From Tamlana carrageenivorans (GTDB lineage Bacteria; Bacteroidota; Bacteroidia; Flavobacteriales; Flavobacteriaceae): a DNA stretch of 64,000 bases. The notes beneath the pieces were generated by a model. It had not been told where the DNA came from and searched no databases. It saw only the letters and a list, made by a program, of their open reading frames with translations. Below, in pieces: positions 8,402-18,076 of this stretch; within the stretch, counting starts at the first letter, position 1; each line of letters starts with the position of its first letter. Both the position numbers and the translations under genes were made by a program. Where the stretch lies: positions 3,119,501 through 3,183,500 of the forward strand of contig NZ_CP025938.1 of NCBI RefSeq assembly GCF_002893765.1, written 5' to 3'.

Positions 8402-9577
8402 ATGAAAGCTTTTATACATCAAAAAGACAATTGGCCAGAATTTACATGGAATAGTAATGATTTCTTGGATTTGTTGAGTGAGGCAAGAAATTTACAGGGT
8501 AGGCTTATTGGAAAAATGGAAACATTAGGTTTTGATTTGAGAAATGAGGCTCTACTTGATACATTGACTCTTGATGTGTTAAAATCATCGGAAATTGAGG
8601 GCGAATTTTTTAACCCCGACCAAGTGCGCTCGTCAATTGCACGCAGATTAGGAATGGAAATAGCGGGAGCAGTAGATTCCGATAGAAGTGTAGAAGGAAT
8701 AGTTGAAATGATCCTAGACGCAACTCAAAAATGCTTTGAGCCTTTGACTGCCGACAGACTTTTTGATTGGCATGCGGCATTACTTCCAACAGGAAGGAGT
8801 GGAATGTACAAAATTACTGTTGCAGACTGGAGAAAAGACACGACAGGGCCTATGCAGGTTGTATCTGGCGCAATGGGAAAGGAAAAAGTACATTTTCAAG
8901 CACCTAATTCTGATTTGGTGGAAAATGAAATGACTCGATTTATTAATTGGTTTAATAACTATAAAACTGATTTGGTAATTAAAGCAGCTATTGCAGATTT
9001 ATGGTTCGTAACAATTCACCCTTTCGAAGATGGAAACGGAAGAATAACAAGAGCATTGACAGACATGCTTCTTGCACAAGCAGACAAAAGCAATCAACGA
9101 TTTTACAGTATGTCTGCCCAGATTCGGTTGGAAAGAAAACAATATTATGAGATATTGGAGAACACACAAAAGGGGAATTTAGATATAACAGCCTGGATTG
9201 TTTGGTTTTTAAATTGTTTGATTAACGCTTTAAAATCTACTGATTCAATACTTAAAAAAGTATTATTCAAAGCTGACTTTTGGCAAAAGCACATAGATAC
9301 TCCAATAAATGACCGACAAAGAAAATTATTGAATTTTCTATTGGATGGATTTGACGGAAAATTAACTTCATCCAAATGGGCAAAGATTGCAAAGTGTTCC
9401 AAAGATTCAGCAGTTAGGGATATTAATGACTTGATTGAGAAAGCAATTTTGCAAAAAGAACCAGCAGGAGGACGAAGTACAAATTACGAACTGATAGGAA
9501 TGCCAGCTGGTAACAATATATCAGAAACTTGGTCAAATCACACAAGCAAAAGAGAATATTTTAAAAGCAGAAAATAG
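8402..9577 (+). CDS. Fic family AMP-transferase (class II, DUF4172-Fic)
   Basis: A 391-residue protein. The N-terminus (WPEFTWN, about 11-17) fits the DUF4172 domain. An inhibitory-helix motif S-x3-E-G is present at residues 62-67, placing the antitoxin-like helix before the catalytic core, as in class II Fic enzymes. The core has the complete motif HPFEDGNGRITR at 206-217, including the catalytic His and the two arginines. A winged-helix-like region follows (about 300-375). Such enzymes transfer AMP to target-protein hydroxyls and are restrained by the N-terminal helix. The last 30 or so residues may be read from fused foreign sequence; see the following fragment. It lies in an accessory island. 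Confidence 0.92.
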   Translation: MKAFIHQKDNWPEFTWNSNDFLDLLSEARNLQGRLIGKMETLGFDLRNEALLDTLTLDVLKSSEIEGEFFNPDQVRSSIARRLGMEIAGAVDSDRSVEGIVEMILDATQKCFEPLTADRLFDWHAALLPTGRSGMYKITVADWRKDTTGPMQVVSGAMGKEKVHFQAPNSDLVENEMTRFINWFNNYKTDLVIKAAIADLWFVTIHPFEDGNGRITRALTDMLLAQADKSNQRFYSMSAQIRLERKQYYEILENTQKGNLDITAWIVWFLNCLINALKSTDSILKKVLFKADFWQKHIDTPINDRQRKLLNFLLDGFDGKLTSSKWAKIAKCSKDSAVRDINDLIEKAILQKEPAGGRSTNYELIGMPAGNNISETWSNHTSKREYFKSRK

Positions 9578-9668
9578 TATCCATTACAAAAGAGATGATG
9601 TTTACAATGAGTTTCTTAATGAAATCTATAGGTCTGAAATTTTGAAATTTAAACAACAATTGGATTAA
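9500..9668 (+). pseudogene. Protein-like remnant out of frame with the end of the Fic gene
   Basis: In the +1 frame relative to the Fic gene, an open stretch after a stop near 9496 gives about 56 residues ending IYRSEILKFKQQLD before the stop at 9666-9668. The translation includes KLGQITQAKENILKAENS, and it looks more protein-like than the Fic-frame tail (MPAGNNISETWSNHTSKREYF). It has no start codon of its own. I read it as the 3' remnant of another gene into which the Fic gene was joined, or a frameshifted Fic C-terminus. No family is recognised. Confidence 0.35.
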
Positions 9669-10237
9669 TTCGTTATAATGAAAGCCATGGCGGCCTAGGC
9701 GATTTTACCTGGCCAACCGCTATTGGAAGTATGGAAAAAACAAAATGGGGTATGTATATGTGGGGAATTGGTGGCGCATTAACCATACCTACCGCAACAA
9801 GCAAATATACGGGTTCGGGTAAATTTTCAGCAGGTCCGTCAGGAATGTTAATTGGGTTTACTAAAAAGACCACCATAGGCCTTGTATTCATGCAAACATG
9901 GTCTTTTGCAGGAAATGCTCATAGGCAAGACGTTAACACCAGTATGTTGCAAATACTATATTTTTTCCAGATTGGGAATGGCTGGCAATTAGGAGACAAC
10001 CCTAGCTGGATTTTTAATTGGAATATGCCCAATAAAAACAAAGTTAGCATGCCCATTGGTTTTGGTGTATTTAAAACGACTCATATCGGGAATAGTTTAT
10101 TCAGAATAGGTTTAACTCCAAGATACTACATTATGTCAAGAAAAATTTGGGGTGATAAATTTGGATTGAGCCTTACTTTAACACCCGTTTTAAACAATCC
10201 TTATAAAAAAAATATGCCTCATATGTCTAATATGTAA
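9653..10237 (+). pseudogene. 5'-truncated outer-membrane transporter (MetA-pathway/neuromedin U-type) remnant
   Basis: The open frame begins after a stop at 9650-9652 and the first ATG is only at 9731, but coding-like sequence starts earlier (RYNESHGGLGDFTW, from about 9672). Aligned from memory to beta-barrel 'transporter' proteins of the phenol MetA-degradation group, it keeps the blocks GGLGDFTWP, WGIGGALTIPTATS, GKFSAGPSG and QTWSFAGN and the C-terminal strands, but lacks the signal peptide and roughly the first 70-100 residues. Without export signals it is probably inactive. It marks a deletion or recombination scar in the phoH-purC island. Confidence 0.65.
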
Positions 10238-10523
10238 TATGGCCTTTAAGCCCATACAATTAAAGGCTAGCATTTTATAAACCCAATAAAATTTACGACT
10301 TTTAAGGCCCTTCGTTGAATAGCTCGTTTAGTAAAAATGTAATAGTCTAAATTCAAATGATAGAATTAATATATTTTACTTTATTTTGCGACATATTTTC
10401 AATTGGCTTATAAGCTTTTCTAACGTTTAAAAAAAGAAGCGTTTGAAAAATAAGGTTGAACGAAAATGTATTAAAAAAAGGTAAACGCTATGTATAACTA
10501 AAGGTAATACGATAGTCACTCTA

Positions 10524-10576
10524 AGCTTGTCGATTTTCTGTTGAAATTTAACAAGCTGAGGATGACAAACGTCATT
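10524..10576. repeat. Dispersed AGCTTGT-type palindromic repeat, copy 1
   Basis: AGCTTGT (10524-10530) is matched by ACAAGCT (10551-10557), followed by GAGGATGACAAAC. Related sequence occurs near 28185 and 39304. The rest of the 375-nt gap 10238-10613 is AT-rich with no gene or clear promoter seen. Confidence 0.5.
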
Positions 10577-10613
10577 TAGGAATATCTAGCACAAGACAAT
10601 AAATCCATTAAAA

Positions 10614-11567
10614 ATGAGTAACACTATAATTGATACCAATTTCAATTTTCCGGGACAAAAGAACCTTTACAAAGGAAAAGTAAGAGCCGTTTATAACATT
10701 AATGATGAAGAATTGGTTATGATTGCAACCGATAGGCTTTCTGCTTTTGATGTTGTGATGCCTAAAGGGATTCCTTATAAAGGACAAATACTAAATCAAA
10801 TTGCCACTAAAATGATGGCAGCTACAGAAGATTTGGTGCCTAACTGGCTAACGGCAACCCCCGATCCTAATGTAGCGGTGGGGCACTTATGCGACCCTTT
10901 TAAAGTTGAAATGGTTATTCGTGGTTACATGTCGGGACATGCAGCACGCGAATACAAAGCAGGAAAACGTATGCTTTGCGGTGTGCCTATGCCTGAAGGT
11001 ATGAAAGAGAATGATGCTTTTCCAGAACCAATCATTACCCCGGCAACTAAAGCTGAAATGGGCGATCATGATGAGGATATTTCTCGTGAAGACATCTTAA
11101 AACGTGGTATTGTTTCAGAAGAAGATTATATAATTCTTGAAGATTATACCCGTAAATTATTTCAACGTGGTTCTGAAATCGCTGCATCGAGAGGTTTGAT
11201 TTTAGTGGATACGAAATATGAATTTGGAAAAACTAAAGATGGAAAAATTGTTTTAATCGATGAGATTCATACGCCTGATTCTTCACGTTACTTTTATGCT
11301 GAAGGCTATCAAGAGCGACAAGATAAGGGCGAAGCTCAAAAGCAATTAAGTAAAGAGTTTGTGCGTCAGTGGTTAATTTCTAACGGATTTCAAGGTTTAG
11401 AAGGACAAACTGTGCCGGTTATGAGCGATGAATATATCCAAACCGTTAGCGATCGATACATCGAACTTTATGAAAATATTACGGGTGAAACCTTTGTGAA
11501 AGCCGATGTAAGTGATATTCAGGAGCGTATTGAAGCTAATGTTCTTAATTATTTAAAGAATAAATAA
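10614..11567 (+). CDS. purC: Phosphoribosylaminoimidazole-succinocarboxamide synthase
   Basis: A 317-residue SAICAR synthase. It shows the family blocks GKVRAVYNI near the N-terminus, ATDRLSAFDVVMP, the arginine-containing substrate segment EMVIRGYMSGHAAREYK, and LVDTKYEFGKTKDGKIVLIDEIHTPDSSR. The enzyme joins CAIR and aspartate using ATP in purine synthesis. The length fits the longer bacterial and eukaryotic-like form with a C-terminal extension. It is transcribed alone and ends at a hairpin terminator shared with the convergent carbonic anhydrase gene. Confidence 0.97.
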   Translation: MSNTIIDTNFNFPGQKNLYKGKVRAVYNINDEELVMIATDRLSAFDVVMPKGIPYKGQILNQIATKMMAATEDLVPNWLTATPDPNVAVGHLCDPFKVEMVIRGYMSGHAAREYKAGKRMLCGVPMPEGMKENDAFPEPIITPATKAEMGDHDEDISREDILKRGIVSEEDYIILEDYTRKLFQRGSEIAASRGLILVDTKYEFGKTKDGKIVLIDEIHTPDSSRYFYAEGYQERQDKGEAQKQLSKEFVRQWLISNGFQGLEGQTVPVMSDEYIQTVSDRYIELYENITGETFVKADVSDIQERIEANVLNYLKNK

Positions 11568-11626
11568 AGCGATTAAGCACCTATCTTAGTTGAATAATCC
11601 ATCTTGTTTTTATAAGAATATAATTT

Positions 11627-11677
11627 AAAAAACCTGTCGGAGTGCCTTTGTTATATAAGACGTCGACAGGTTTTTTT
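11627..11677. terminator. Terminator between purC and the carbonic anhydrase gene
   Basis: AAAAAACCTGTCG (11627-11639) pairs with CGACAGG plus seven T residues (11664-11677). The A run on one side and the T run on the other make it usable in both directions between two convergent genes. Confidence 0.85.
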
Positions 11678-11734
11678 ATGTGAAGAAGTTTTGATGTAAT
11701 AATTAAACAGTTACACATTTTTACCACTTCTAAA

Positions 11735-12532
11735 TTAAATATGGTAATGCACAACTCTATTATTTAGAGGTTGTTCGTTTCTGTAATTATTTAAAGGCAT
11801 GTTGTTTTTAAGTTTTAAAACTTCATCTACAGATAAAATAATAGGTTCTTTAAAAACAATCCAATTTACACTTTCCGAGCATGGCGGTGTGGTTAATGAT
11901 CCTCCATACGAGTAGTAATGTCTGTTTTCAAGCAATAAGCTAGATAAATCTACTTCTTGATGAATTTCTTTTTTGGCACCTGCTTCTAACGGCAGAAAAC
12001 TTTCAAGGAATTCGAACAATTCACTTTCTTGTCCTTCTTTACCTAATAAAGCTAAAACGGTAATTTTCCCTGTACTACTGGTGTGTACAAAATGAATTTC
12101 AATCGGATATGTTACTCCGTCAATCTTATGCTCTGAGGGCTCATGGAAATGAATTTGTTTTAAGCAATAACGTTCGTTTTTGTAGTTGATATAATCGCCC
12201 TTTTCAAAATCAAACTGAATGGAATGCCCGTTATTTTCAACATCATTAATGAGTGTGGTAGGGGCGTATTCAAACTGTAATTCGTCTTTAACATGGGTCG
12301 AATCAGAGTTGATATGAATGATGTTTATAGGAGATTGCTGTTTACCGTTGCAATCAGATTGCTTTTCAATCTCAGACCAACGTTCTGGAGCTGTTTCACC
12401 AGAATAACTCCAATGCTTTTTACTGTTGTAGTTTTCAGCTCCATGCGAACCATGTTGGTTGGCATATTGATGAAAAGGAAATGTTATTAATGCAATAAAT
12501 AAAAGTAGTACGGTGAATAATTTAGAGTTCAT
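11735..12532 (-). CDS. Alpha-type carbonic anhydrase, exported
   Basis: A 265-residue protein with an N-terminal signal peptide (hydrophobic core LFTVLLLFIALITF). The alpha-carbonic anhydrase fold signatures are QSPINI (about 66-71), the zinc ligands His118 and His120 in QIHFHEPSEH and His137 in EIHFVH, and the C-terminal block SLTTPPCSESVNW. Cys61 and the Cys of TTPPC would form the usual disulphide. It interconverts CO2 and bicarbonate in the periplasm. The gene is monocistronic and convergent with purC. Confidence 0.95.
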   Translation of the reverse strand: MNSKLFTVLLLFIALITFPFHQYANQHGSHGAENYNSKKHWSYSGETAPERWSEIEKQSDCNGKQQSPINIIHINSDSTHVKDELQFEYAPTTLINDVENNGHSIQFDFEKGDYINYKNERYCLKQIHFHEPSEHKIDGVTYPIEIHFVHTSSTGKITVLALLGKEGQESELFEFLESFLPLEAGAKKEIHQEVDLSSLLLENRHYYSYGGSLTTPPCSESVNWIVFKEPIILSVDEVLKLKNNMPLNNYRNEQPLNNRVVHYHI

Positions 12533-12668
12533 TATGATTTTTTTACTTAGTTTCTAATCTCAAAATTAAGTCTAAAACACCATGATAAAACTGACTTTTG
12601 TTAGTTCACTAATAAAAATGTAAAATTTATAAATTTTCACCTGTTCCTAAGGGGTGTGTTATGAAGAA

Positions 12669-13763
12669 TTAGTGGTTAGGTTTGATTTTATCCATCACTT
12701 TCCTATTTAATTTATATAGAAACGCATTGGTTTTTGCATAATGAAAAGCAATAAAACAAACGACTACGATAAATAAAAGGGCTCCAAAAACGGCTTCATT
12801 GGGCGTTAAGGATTTGTTTAAAAATCGTTTGAGACCATAGCCTGTAAAGCTTCCGTAAAGTAAAATAAAATGAATGACATAAATGGACAGGGTTTTTTCT
12901 CCAATTTTAGAAATGAACGACCGTTTTAAAAAGCGTTCTAAACTATAAAAAATACTAAAAATGATGAGTACATCCCCAAGTCGCCTAAACAAATAATTAT
13001 AGTTAGCACTACGTTCAAACAATTCAATACCTGAAATATGGCTTAGGGTTAATAGAAAAGGCGATGAGCCGTATATTAAAAACGCTCCAGCCATAAAAAA
13101 TGAAATAATGGTTAGCAATTGAAATCGCTCGCGGTGTGCGTGTCTGAAAAATATGGTTGATAAAAAAGCCCCAAATGCCGAATAACCAAACCAAGGTAGT
13201 ATGGTAAAAATCGAGCCATTACTTTTTGAAAGGTAGTTAGCGAAAAATCGAGGTATGTGTTCTAAGGTTAGATTTCTATAAAGCGGTTCGGTTACAAAAC
13301 ACAGGCAGCCTACCGTAAATAAGACAACCGAAAATAAATAACTGTGTTTTTTTAATAAAACATAGAATCCAACCAATAATATGAGCGATAAACCAATACA
13401 CTGCAAGACATCAATAACTAAAACATAGGGGTTAAAATATCCAGAAAACCAACTTAGCAAATTCACGCGTAAACTATAGCCTATAAGAATGAGTAGGAGT
13501 CCGCGAAAAATTCCTTTTTTTATACGGGGTTTATCGTCGCCTTTAGCATAGGCTCGAAGTAATAAATAATTAAAAACCAATCCGGAAATGGTAAAAAACA
13601 TGGGGGCGGTTACACCTCTAAAATAATTCCATATATTGAAAATGGTATTATTTGGGTCCTTATAAACAGGATCAAGTAACGTATCTATAAAGTGCCCTTG
13701 AAGCATCATTAAAATGGCAAAAGCTCTTACGGCATCAATAAAATAAAGACGATTAGTTTGCAA
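12669..13763 (-). CDS. Heparan-alpha-glucosaminide N-acetyltransferase-like membrane protein
   Basis: A 364-residue polytopic membrane protein with about ten hydrophobic helices. It starts with a TTG codon, giving MQTNRLYFIDAVRAFAILMMLQGHF. This R-x3-x-D-x2-RA-x-A-I-x-MM-x2-GH pattern in the first helix is typical of the HGSNAT_cat/DUF1624 acyltransferase superfamily, with the conserved His as candidate catalytic residue. Members move acyl groups across the membrane to sugars. The substrate is unknown here. It is a lone gene with no sugar-metabolism neighbours. Confidence 0.7.
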   Translation of the reverse strand: MQTNRLYFIDAVRAFAILMMLQGHFIDTLLDPVYKDPNNTIFNIWNYFRGVTAPMFFTISGLVFNYLLLRAYAKGDDKPRIKKGIFRGLLLILIGYSLRVNLLSWFSGYFNPYVLVIDVLQCIGLSLILLVGFYVLLKKHSYLFSVVLFTVGCLCFVTEPLYRNLTLEHIPRFFANYLSKSNGSIFTILPWFGYSAFGAFLSTIFFRHAHRERFQLLTIISFFMAGAFLIYGSSPFLLTLSHISGIELFERSANYNYLFRRLGDVLIIFSIFYSLERFLKRSFISKIGEKTLSIYVIHFILLYGSFTGYGLKRFLNKSLTPNEAVFGALLFIVVVCFIAFHYAKTNAFLYKLNRKVMDKIKPNH

Positions 13764-14044
13764 TGTTTTTTGATTTGGTTGCGCACAAAGATACTTTAAA
13801 ATTTATATTAGATTTACCCATAACAAAGGACGAAAGCTGCCAAACAAAACTCAGGTCCTTATAAATGCTAAATTTTTTAGGAATTAACAATGTATATGTT
13901 ATATTAGCATTTCTTCTAAGTTAAATACGTGTATTTGTTTTAAAAACGCTTTATTTTTAATGAATTTACCAATCATTAAAAATGTGATATAGCAAAAAAC
14001 ATAATCGGATTTACATTATAAGAGCCAACTAAACAAAACCAAAC

Positions 14045-14299
14045 ATGTCAAAAAAAAACGCAAAAGCCTATTGGAAAGAAAACATTAGGTATGTACTCAT
14101 TCTTTTGAGTATATGGTTTGTAGCCTCTTACGGCTTAGGGATTATTTTCAAAGATGCACTTAACAATATAAAAATAGGAGGCTTTAAACTAGGGTTCTGG
14201 TTTGCTCAACAAGGTGCTATTTATGTGTTTGTTGTTCTCATATTTGTTTATGTACGCTTAATGAATAAACTCGATAAAAAATATGGTTATGACGAATAG
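14045..14299 (+). CDS. DUF4212 protein, small subunit of the sodium:solute symporter
   Basis: An 84-residue protein with two membrane helices (about 15-35 and 50-72). It starts MSKKNAKAYWKENIRYVLILLSIWF and contains GFWFAQQGAIYVFV, both characteristic of DUF4212. These small proteins are encoded directly before large sodium:solute symporters linked to acetate use. Its 3' end overlaps the next gene by 17 nt, so the two are translationally coupled. It probably heads the operon with the symporter and acs. Confidence 0.9.
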   Translation: MSKKNAKAYWKENIRYVLILLSIWFVASYGLGIIFKDALNNIKIGGFKLGFWFAQQGAIYVFVVLIFVYVRLMNKLDKKYGYDE

Positions 14300-16016
14300 T
14301 GTCATTTTAGAATCGGGGATGGATGTACAAACCTGGACTTACATTTTAGTCGGACTTACCTTTGCTTTATATATCGGTATTGCCATTTGGTCCAGAGCTG
14401 GATCGACAAAGGAGTTTTATGTTGCAGGAGGCGGGGTTTCGCCCTTAGCCAATGGTATGGCTACAGCGGCAGATTGGATGAGTGCCGCTTCGTTTATTTC
14501 TATGGCAGGAATCATTTCTTTTGCGGGTTATGATGGGGCTGTATATTTGATGGGGTGGACAGGTGGTTATGTGTTATTAGCCTTGTTATTGGCGCCATAT
14601 TTAAGAAAATTTGGCAAGTTTACGGTACCCGATTTTATTGGAGATCGCTACTATTCGAATACTGCCCGGTTGGTTGGTGTTATTTGTGCACTATTAGTCT
14701 CGTTTACCTATGTTGCAGGTCAGATGCGTGGTGTAGGTTTAGTGTTTTCCAGATTTTTAGAGGTAGATATTAACAAGGGTGTGATTATTGGAATGATTAT
14801 CGTGCTTTTTTATGCCGTATTAGGCGGCATGAAAGGCATCACTTATACGCAAGTGGCTCAGTATTGTGTGTTGATTTTTGCTTTTATGGTTCCTGCTATT
14901 TTTATTTCGATTCAAATGACAGGAAATCCTTTACCGCAATTGGGTTTTGGAAGTAAGCTAAACGATGGTTCGGGAATGTATCTTTTAGATAAATTAGATG
15001 GTTTAAGTGCGGAATTGGGTTTTTCTGAATATACCGAAGGTTCAAAATCGCTAATTGATGTTTTTGCAATTACTTTAGCTCTTATGGCAGGAACTGCAGG
15101 ATTACCTCATGTTATTGTTAGGTTTTTTACGGTTAAACGTGTTAAGGATGCGCGTAAATCGGCAGGTTTAGCATTGTTACTTATCGCAATTTTATACACT
15201 ACAGCGCCAGCAGTTGCTGTTTTTGCTAGAACCAATTTAATCGAAACCGTATCAAATCAGCCTTATGGAAGCATGCCAGAATGGTTTAAAAAATGGGAAG
15301 CTACAGGGTTAATAAGTTTTACCGATAAAAACAACGACGGACAAATTCAGTATGTAGCAGATAAAACCAACAACGAATTGGTTGTAGATAACGATATTAT
15401 GGTTTTGGCTAATCCAGAAATAGCCCAGTTACCCAATTGGGTTATTGCTTTAGTTGCCGCAGGGTCTTTAGCTGCAGCGCTATCAACGGCCGCAGGATTA
15501 CTGTTAGTCATCTCATCTTCGGTTTCTCACGATTTGATTAAAAAAATGATTAACCCTAATATTTCGGAAAAAAGTGAGCTTATCGCGGCACGTTTGTCGG
15601 CTGTTATAGCGGTTTGTGTTGCTGGTTATTTTGGTATCAATCCGCCAGGTTTTGTTGCAGCAACGGTGGCCTTGGCCTTCGGTCTGGCTGCAGCTTCTTT
15701 CTTTCCTGCAATTATTTTAGGGATTTTTTATAAGCGTATGAATAAAGAGGGCGCCATAGCTGGAATGGTTGTGGGGATTTCGGTTATGTTACTATATATG
15801 ATTAAATATAGGTTAGGCTGGTTTGACGAGCTTGTTCCGAACAAAAGTGAATGGTGGTTTGGAATTTCTCCAGAAGGGTTTGGTACAGTAGCCATGATTT
15901 TAAACTTTATAGTTTCTATTGTAGTGATGAAATTTACGCCCGCTCCACCCCAAGACGTTCAAGAAATTGTTGAGAATATTAGAATTCCTAGTGGAGCAGG
16001 AGCAGCTACCCATTAA
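14283..16016 (+). CDS. Sodium:solute symporter family protein (probable acetate/organic acid symporter)
   Basis: A 577-residue protein with about 13 membrane helices. It has SSS-family motifs such as STKEFYVAGGGVSPLANGMATAADWMSAASFI, here shown in pieces: EFYVAGGG, ATAADWMSAAS and GTAGLPHVIVRFF. It is of the long VC_2705 subfamily that pairs with DUF4212 proteins. The alternative start MTNSVIL at 14289 is equally possible. Its place between the DUF4212 gene and acs suggests uptake of acetate or a similar short acid for activation to acetyl-CoA; the substrate is inferred from context. Confidence 0.92.
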   Translation: MVMTNSVILESGMDVQTWTYILVGLTFALYIGIAIWSRAGSTKEFYVAGGGVSPLANGMATAADWMSAASFISMAGIISFAGYDGAVYLMGWTGGYVLLALLLAPYLRKFGKFTVPDFIGDRYYSNTARLVGVICALLVSFTYVAGQMRGVGLVFSRFLEVDINKGVIIGMIIVLFYAVLGGMKGITYTQVAQYCVLIFAFMVPAIFISIQMTGNPLPQLGFGSKLNDGSGMYLLDKLDGLSAELGFSEYTEGSKSLIDVFAITLALMAGTAGLPHVIVRFFTVKRVKDARKSAGLALLLIAILYTTAPAVAVFARTNLIETVSNQPYGSMPEWFKKWEATGLISFTDKNNDGQIQYVADKTNNELVVDNDIMVLANPEIAQLPNWVIALVAAGSLAAALSTAAGLLLVISSSVSHDLIKKMINPNISEKSELIAARLSAVIAVCVAGYFGINPPGFVAATVALAFGLAAASFFPAIILGIFYKRMNKEGAIAGMVVGISVMLLYMIKYRLGWFDELVPNKSEWWFGISPEGFGTVAMILNFIVSIVVMKFTPAPPQDVQEIVENIRIPSGAGAATH

Positions 16017-16154
16017 TAGAAGAATTGATTGAGTTCATCTACAAATGCGCGTAATCCGTAGAAAAAGCTTAGAGAAACCACAATAAATTTATAATTTAGA
16101 AAACGCTTAAAAGTTCTTAATTTTAAGCTACTAAACTAAAAAACAAACTAATTT

Positions 16155-18062
16155 ATGAGTAATTATCACATAAAACACCTAGAAGAATATTATCAAGTCT
16201 ATCGAAAATCCATTAGAGAACCTGAAAATTTTTGGGAAGAGGTGGCCGAAGAGCATTTTATGTGGCGTAAAAAATGGGATAATGTATTAAGTTGGGATTT
16301 TAGTAAACCTGAAATTAAATGGTTTGAAGGGGCTCAGCTTAATATTACTGAAAATTGTATCGACCGCCATTTATCAACACGGGGAGAAAAAACAGCCATT
16401 TTATTTGAACCTAATAATCCAGATGAACCAGCCGAGCATATTTCATACAATCAGCTGTATACCCGAGTTAACAAGTTTGCCAATGTATTAAAATCTAAAG
16501 GCATAAAAAAAGGTGATCGTGTTTGCATCTATTTGCCTATGATTCCCGAATTGGCCATTTCTGTTTTGGCTTGTGCTAGAATAGGCGCCATTCATTCTGT
16601 GGTTTTTGCTGGGTTTTCATCTACAGCCTTATCTACAAGAATTAATGATAGCGATTGTAAAATGGTAATTACTAGCGATGGTTCCTACCGTGGTGCTAAA
16701 ACCATCGATTTAAAAGGCATTGTTGATGATGCGTTAGAAGACTGTCTTGGTGTAAATTCCGTTTTAGTAGCTAAACGCATTCAATCGGAAATACCTATGA
16801 AAGAGGGACGTGATGAGTGGTTGAAACCGCTTTTAGACGATGCTTCAGAGGATTGCCCAGCTGAAATTATGAATTCTGAAGATCCATTATTCATATTATA
16901 CACTTCCGGATCTACCGGAAAACCTAAAGGGATGGTACATACCACAGGAGGTTATATGGTATATACGGCTTATACCTTTAAAAATGTATTTCAATATAGA
17001 GAAAACGACATCTATTGGTGTACTGCAGATATTGGCTGGATTACGGGACACAGTTATATTGTGTACGGTCCTTTAGCTAATGGTGCTACAACGGTGATGT
17101 TTGAAGGTGTGCCGAGTTATCCTGATTTTGGGCGTTTTTGGCAAATAGTAGAAAAACATCAGGTGACACAGTTTTATACCGCCCCAACAGCCATTCGTGC
17201 TTTGGCTAAGGAAGGCGTAGATTTGGTAGAAAAGTACAACTTGTCTTCCTTAAAAGTACTGGGGTCGGTAGGAGAGCCAATCAATGAAGAGGCTTGGCAC
17301 TGGTATAACGATAATGTTGGTAAAAAACACAGTCCGATTGTAGATACCTGGTGGCAAACCGAAACAGGAGGTATTATGATTTCTCCAATTCCGTTTGTTA
17401 CACCAACAAAACCAACTTACGCGACACTCCCATTTATAGGCATTCAGCCCGCTTTAATGGATGAATCGGGGAAAGAATTAAAAGGTAATCAAGTAGAGGG
17501 GCGTTTGTGTGTAAAATTCCCTTGGCCAAGTATTGCGCGTACCATATGGAATAACCACGAACGTTATAAGGATACCTATTTTTCTGCTTATGAAAACAAA
17601 TATTTTACAGGTGATGGCGCCTTAAGAGATGAAGTGGGCTACTACAGAATTACTGGTCGTGTTGATGATGTCATTATCGTTTCAGGGCATAATTTAGGTA
17701 CCGCACCTATTGAAGATGCTATTAATGAGCACCCAGCAGTTTCAGAATCGGCAGTTGTTGGTTTTCCTCATGATATCAAAGGAAATGCCTTATACGGTTA
17801 TATTATTTTAAAGGATACCGGCGAGAGTAGAGATCAAAATAACGTACGTAATGAAATTAACCAAATGATCACCGAACATATTGGTCCGATTGCCAAGCTG
17901 GATAAAATTCAGTTTACGGTAGGATTACCTAAAACGCGATCTGGAAAAATTATGCGTCGTATTTTACGAAAAATAGCTTGTAAAGATATTAGTAACTTAG
18001 GAGATACCAGTACGTTATTAAATCCAGAAGTGGTTCAAGAAATTATAGATAACGCCTTGTAA
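16155..18062 (+). CDS. acs: Acetyl-CoA synthetase
   Basis: A 635-residue AMP-forming acyl-CoA synthetase of the length expected for Acs. It contains the ATP/AMP motif YTSGSTGKPKGMVHTTGG, the acetate-pocket segment DTWWQTETGGIMI, the hinge GRVDDVIIVSGH, and the C-terminal catalytic-lysine motif LPKTRSGKIMRR. It turns acetate, ATP and CoA into acetyl-CoA. The lysine in the last motif is the known site of regulatory acetylation in other bacteria. It is the third gene of the symporter operon, 138 nt downstream. Confidence 0.97.
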   Translation: MSNYHIKHLEEYYQVYRKSIREPENFWEEVAEEHFMWRKKWDNVLSWDFSKPEIKWFEGAQLNITENCIDRHLSTRGEKTAILFEPNNPDEPAEHISYNQLYTRVNKFANVLKSKGIKKGDRVCIYLPMIPELAISVLACARIGAIHSVVFAGFSSTALSTRINDSDCKMVITSDGSYRGAKTIDLKGIVDDALEDCLGVNSVLVAKRIQSEIPMKEGRDEWLKPLLDDASEDCPAEIMNSEDPLFILYTSGSTGKPKGMVHTTGGYMVYTAYTFKNVFQYRENDIYWCTADIGWITGHSYIVYGPLANGATTVMFEGVPSYPDFGRFWQIVEKHQVTQFYTAPTAIRALAKEGVDLVEKYNLSSLKVLGSVGEPINEEAWHWYNDNVGKKHSPIVDTWWQTETGGIMISPIPFVTPTKPTYATLPFIGIQPALMDESGKELKGNQVEGRLCVKFPWPSIARTIWNNHERYKDTYFSAYENKYFTGDGALRDEVGYYRITGRVDDVIIVSGHNLGTAPIEDAINEHPAVSESAVVGFPHDIKGNALYGYIILKDTGESRDQNNVRNEINQMITEHIGPIAKLDKIQFTVGLPKTRSGKIMRRILRKIACKDISNLGDTSTLLNPEVVQEIIDNAL

Positions 18063-18076
18063 TAAAGGCGTTATTT
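18049..18076. terminator. Bidirectional hairpin between acs and the exonuclease gene
   Basis: ATAACGCC (18049-18056) pairs with GGCGTTAT (18067-18074) around a 10-nt loop. The hairpin overlaps the acs stop codon and the stop of the convergent exonuclease gene, so it can end both transcripts. The T runs are short. Confidence 0.6.

Noticed and set aside
8280..9515. Terminal inverted repeats around the Fic gene (GTTACCAGC near 8280 and its complement near 9506)
   Set aside because: Only 9 bp match, one copy lies inside the Fic reading frame, and no transposase or target duplication is seen; chance cannot be excluded.
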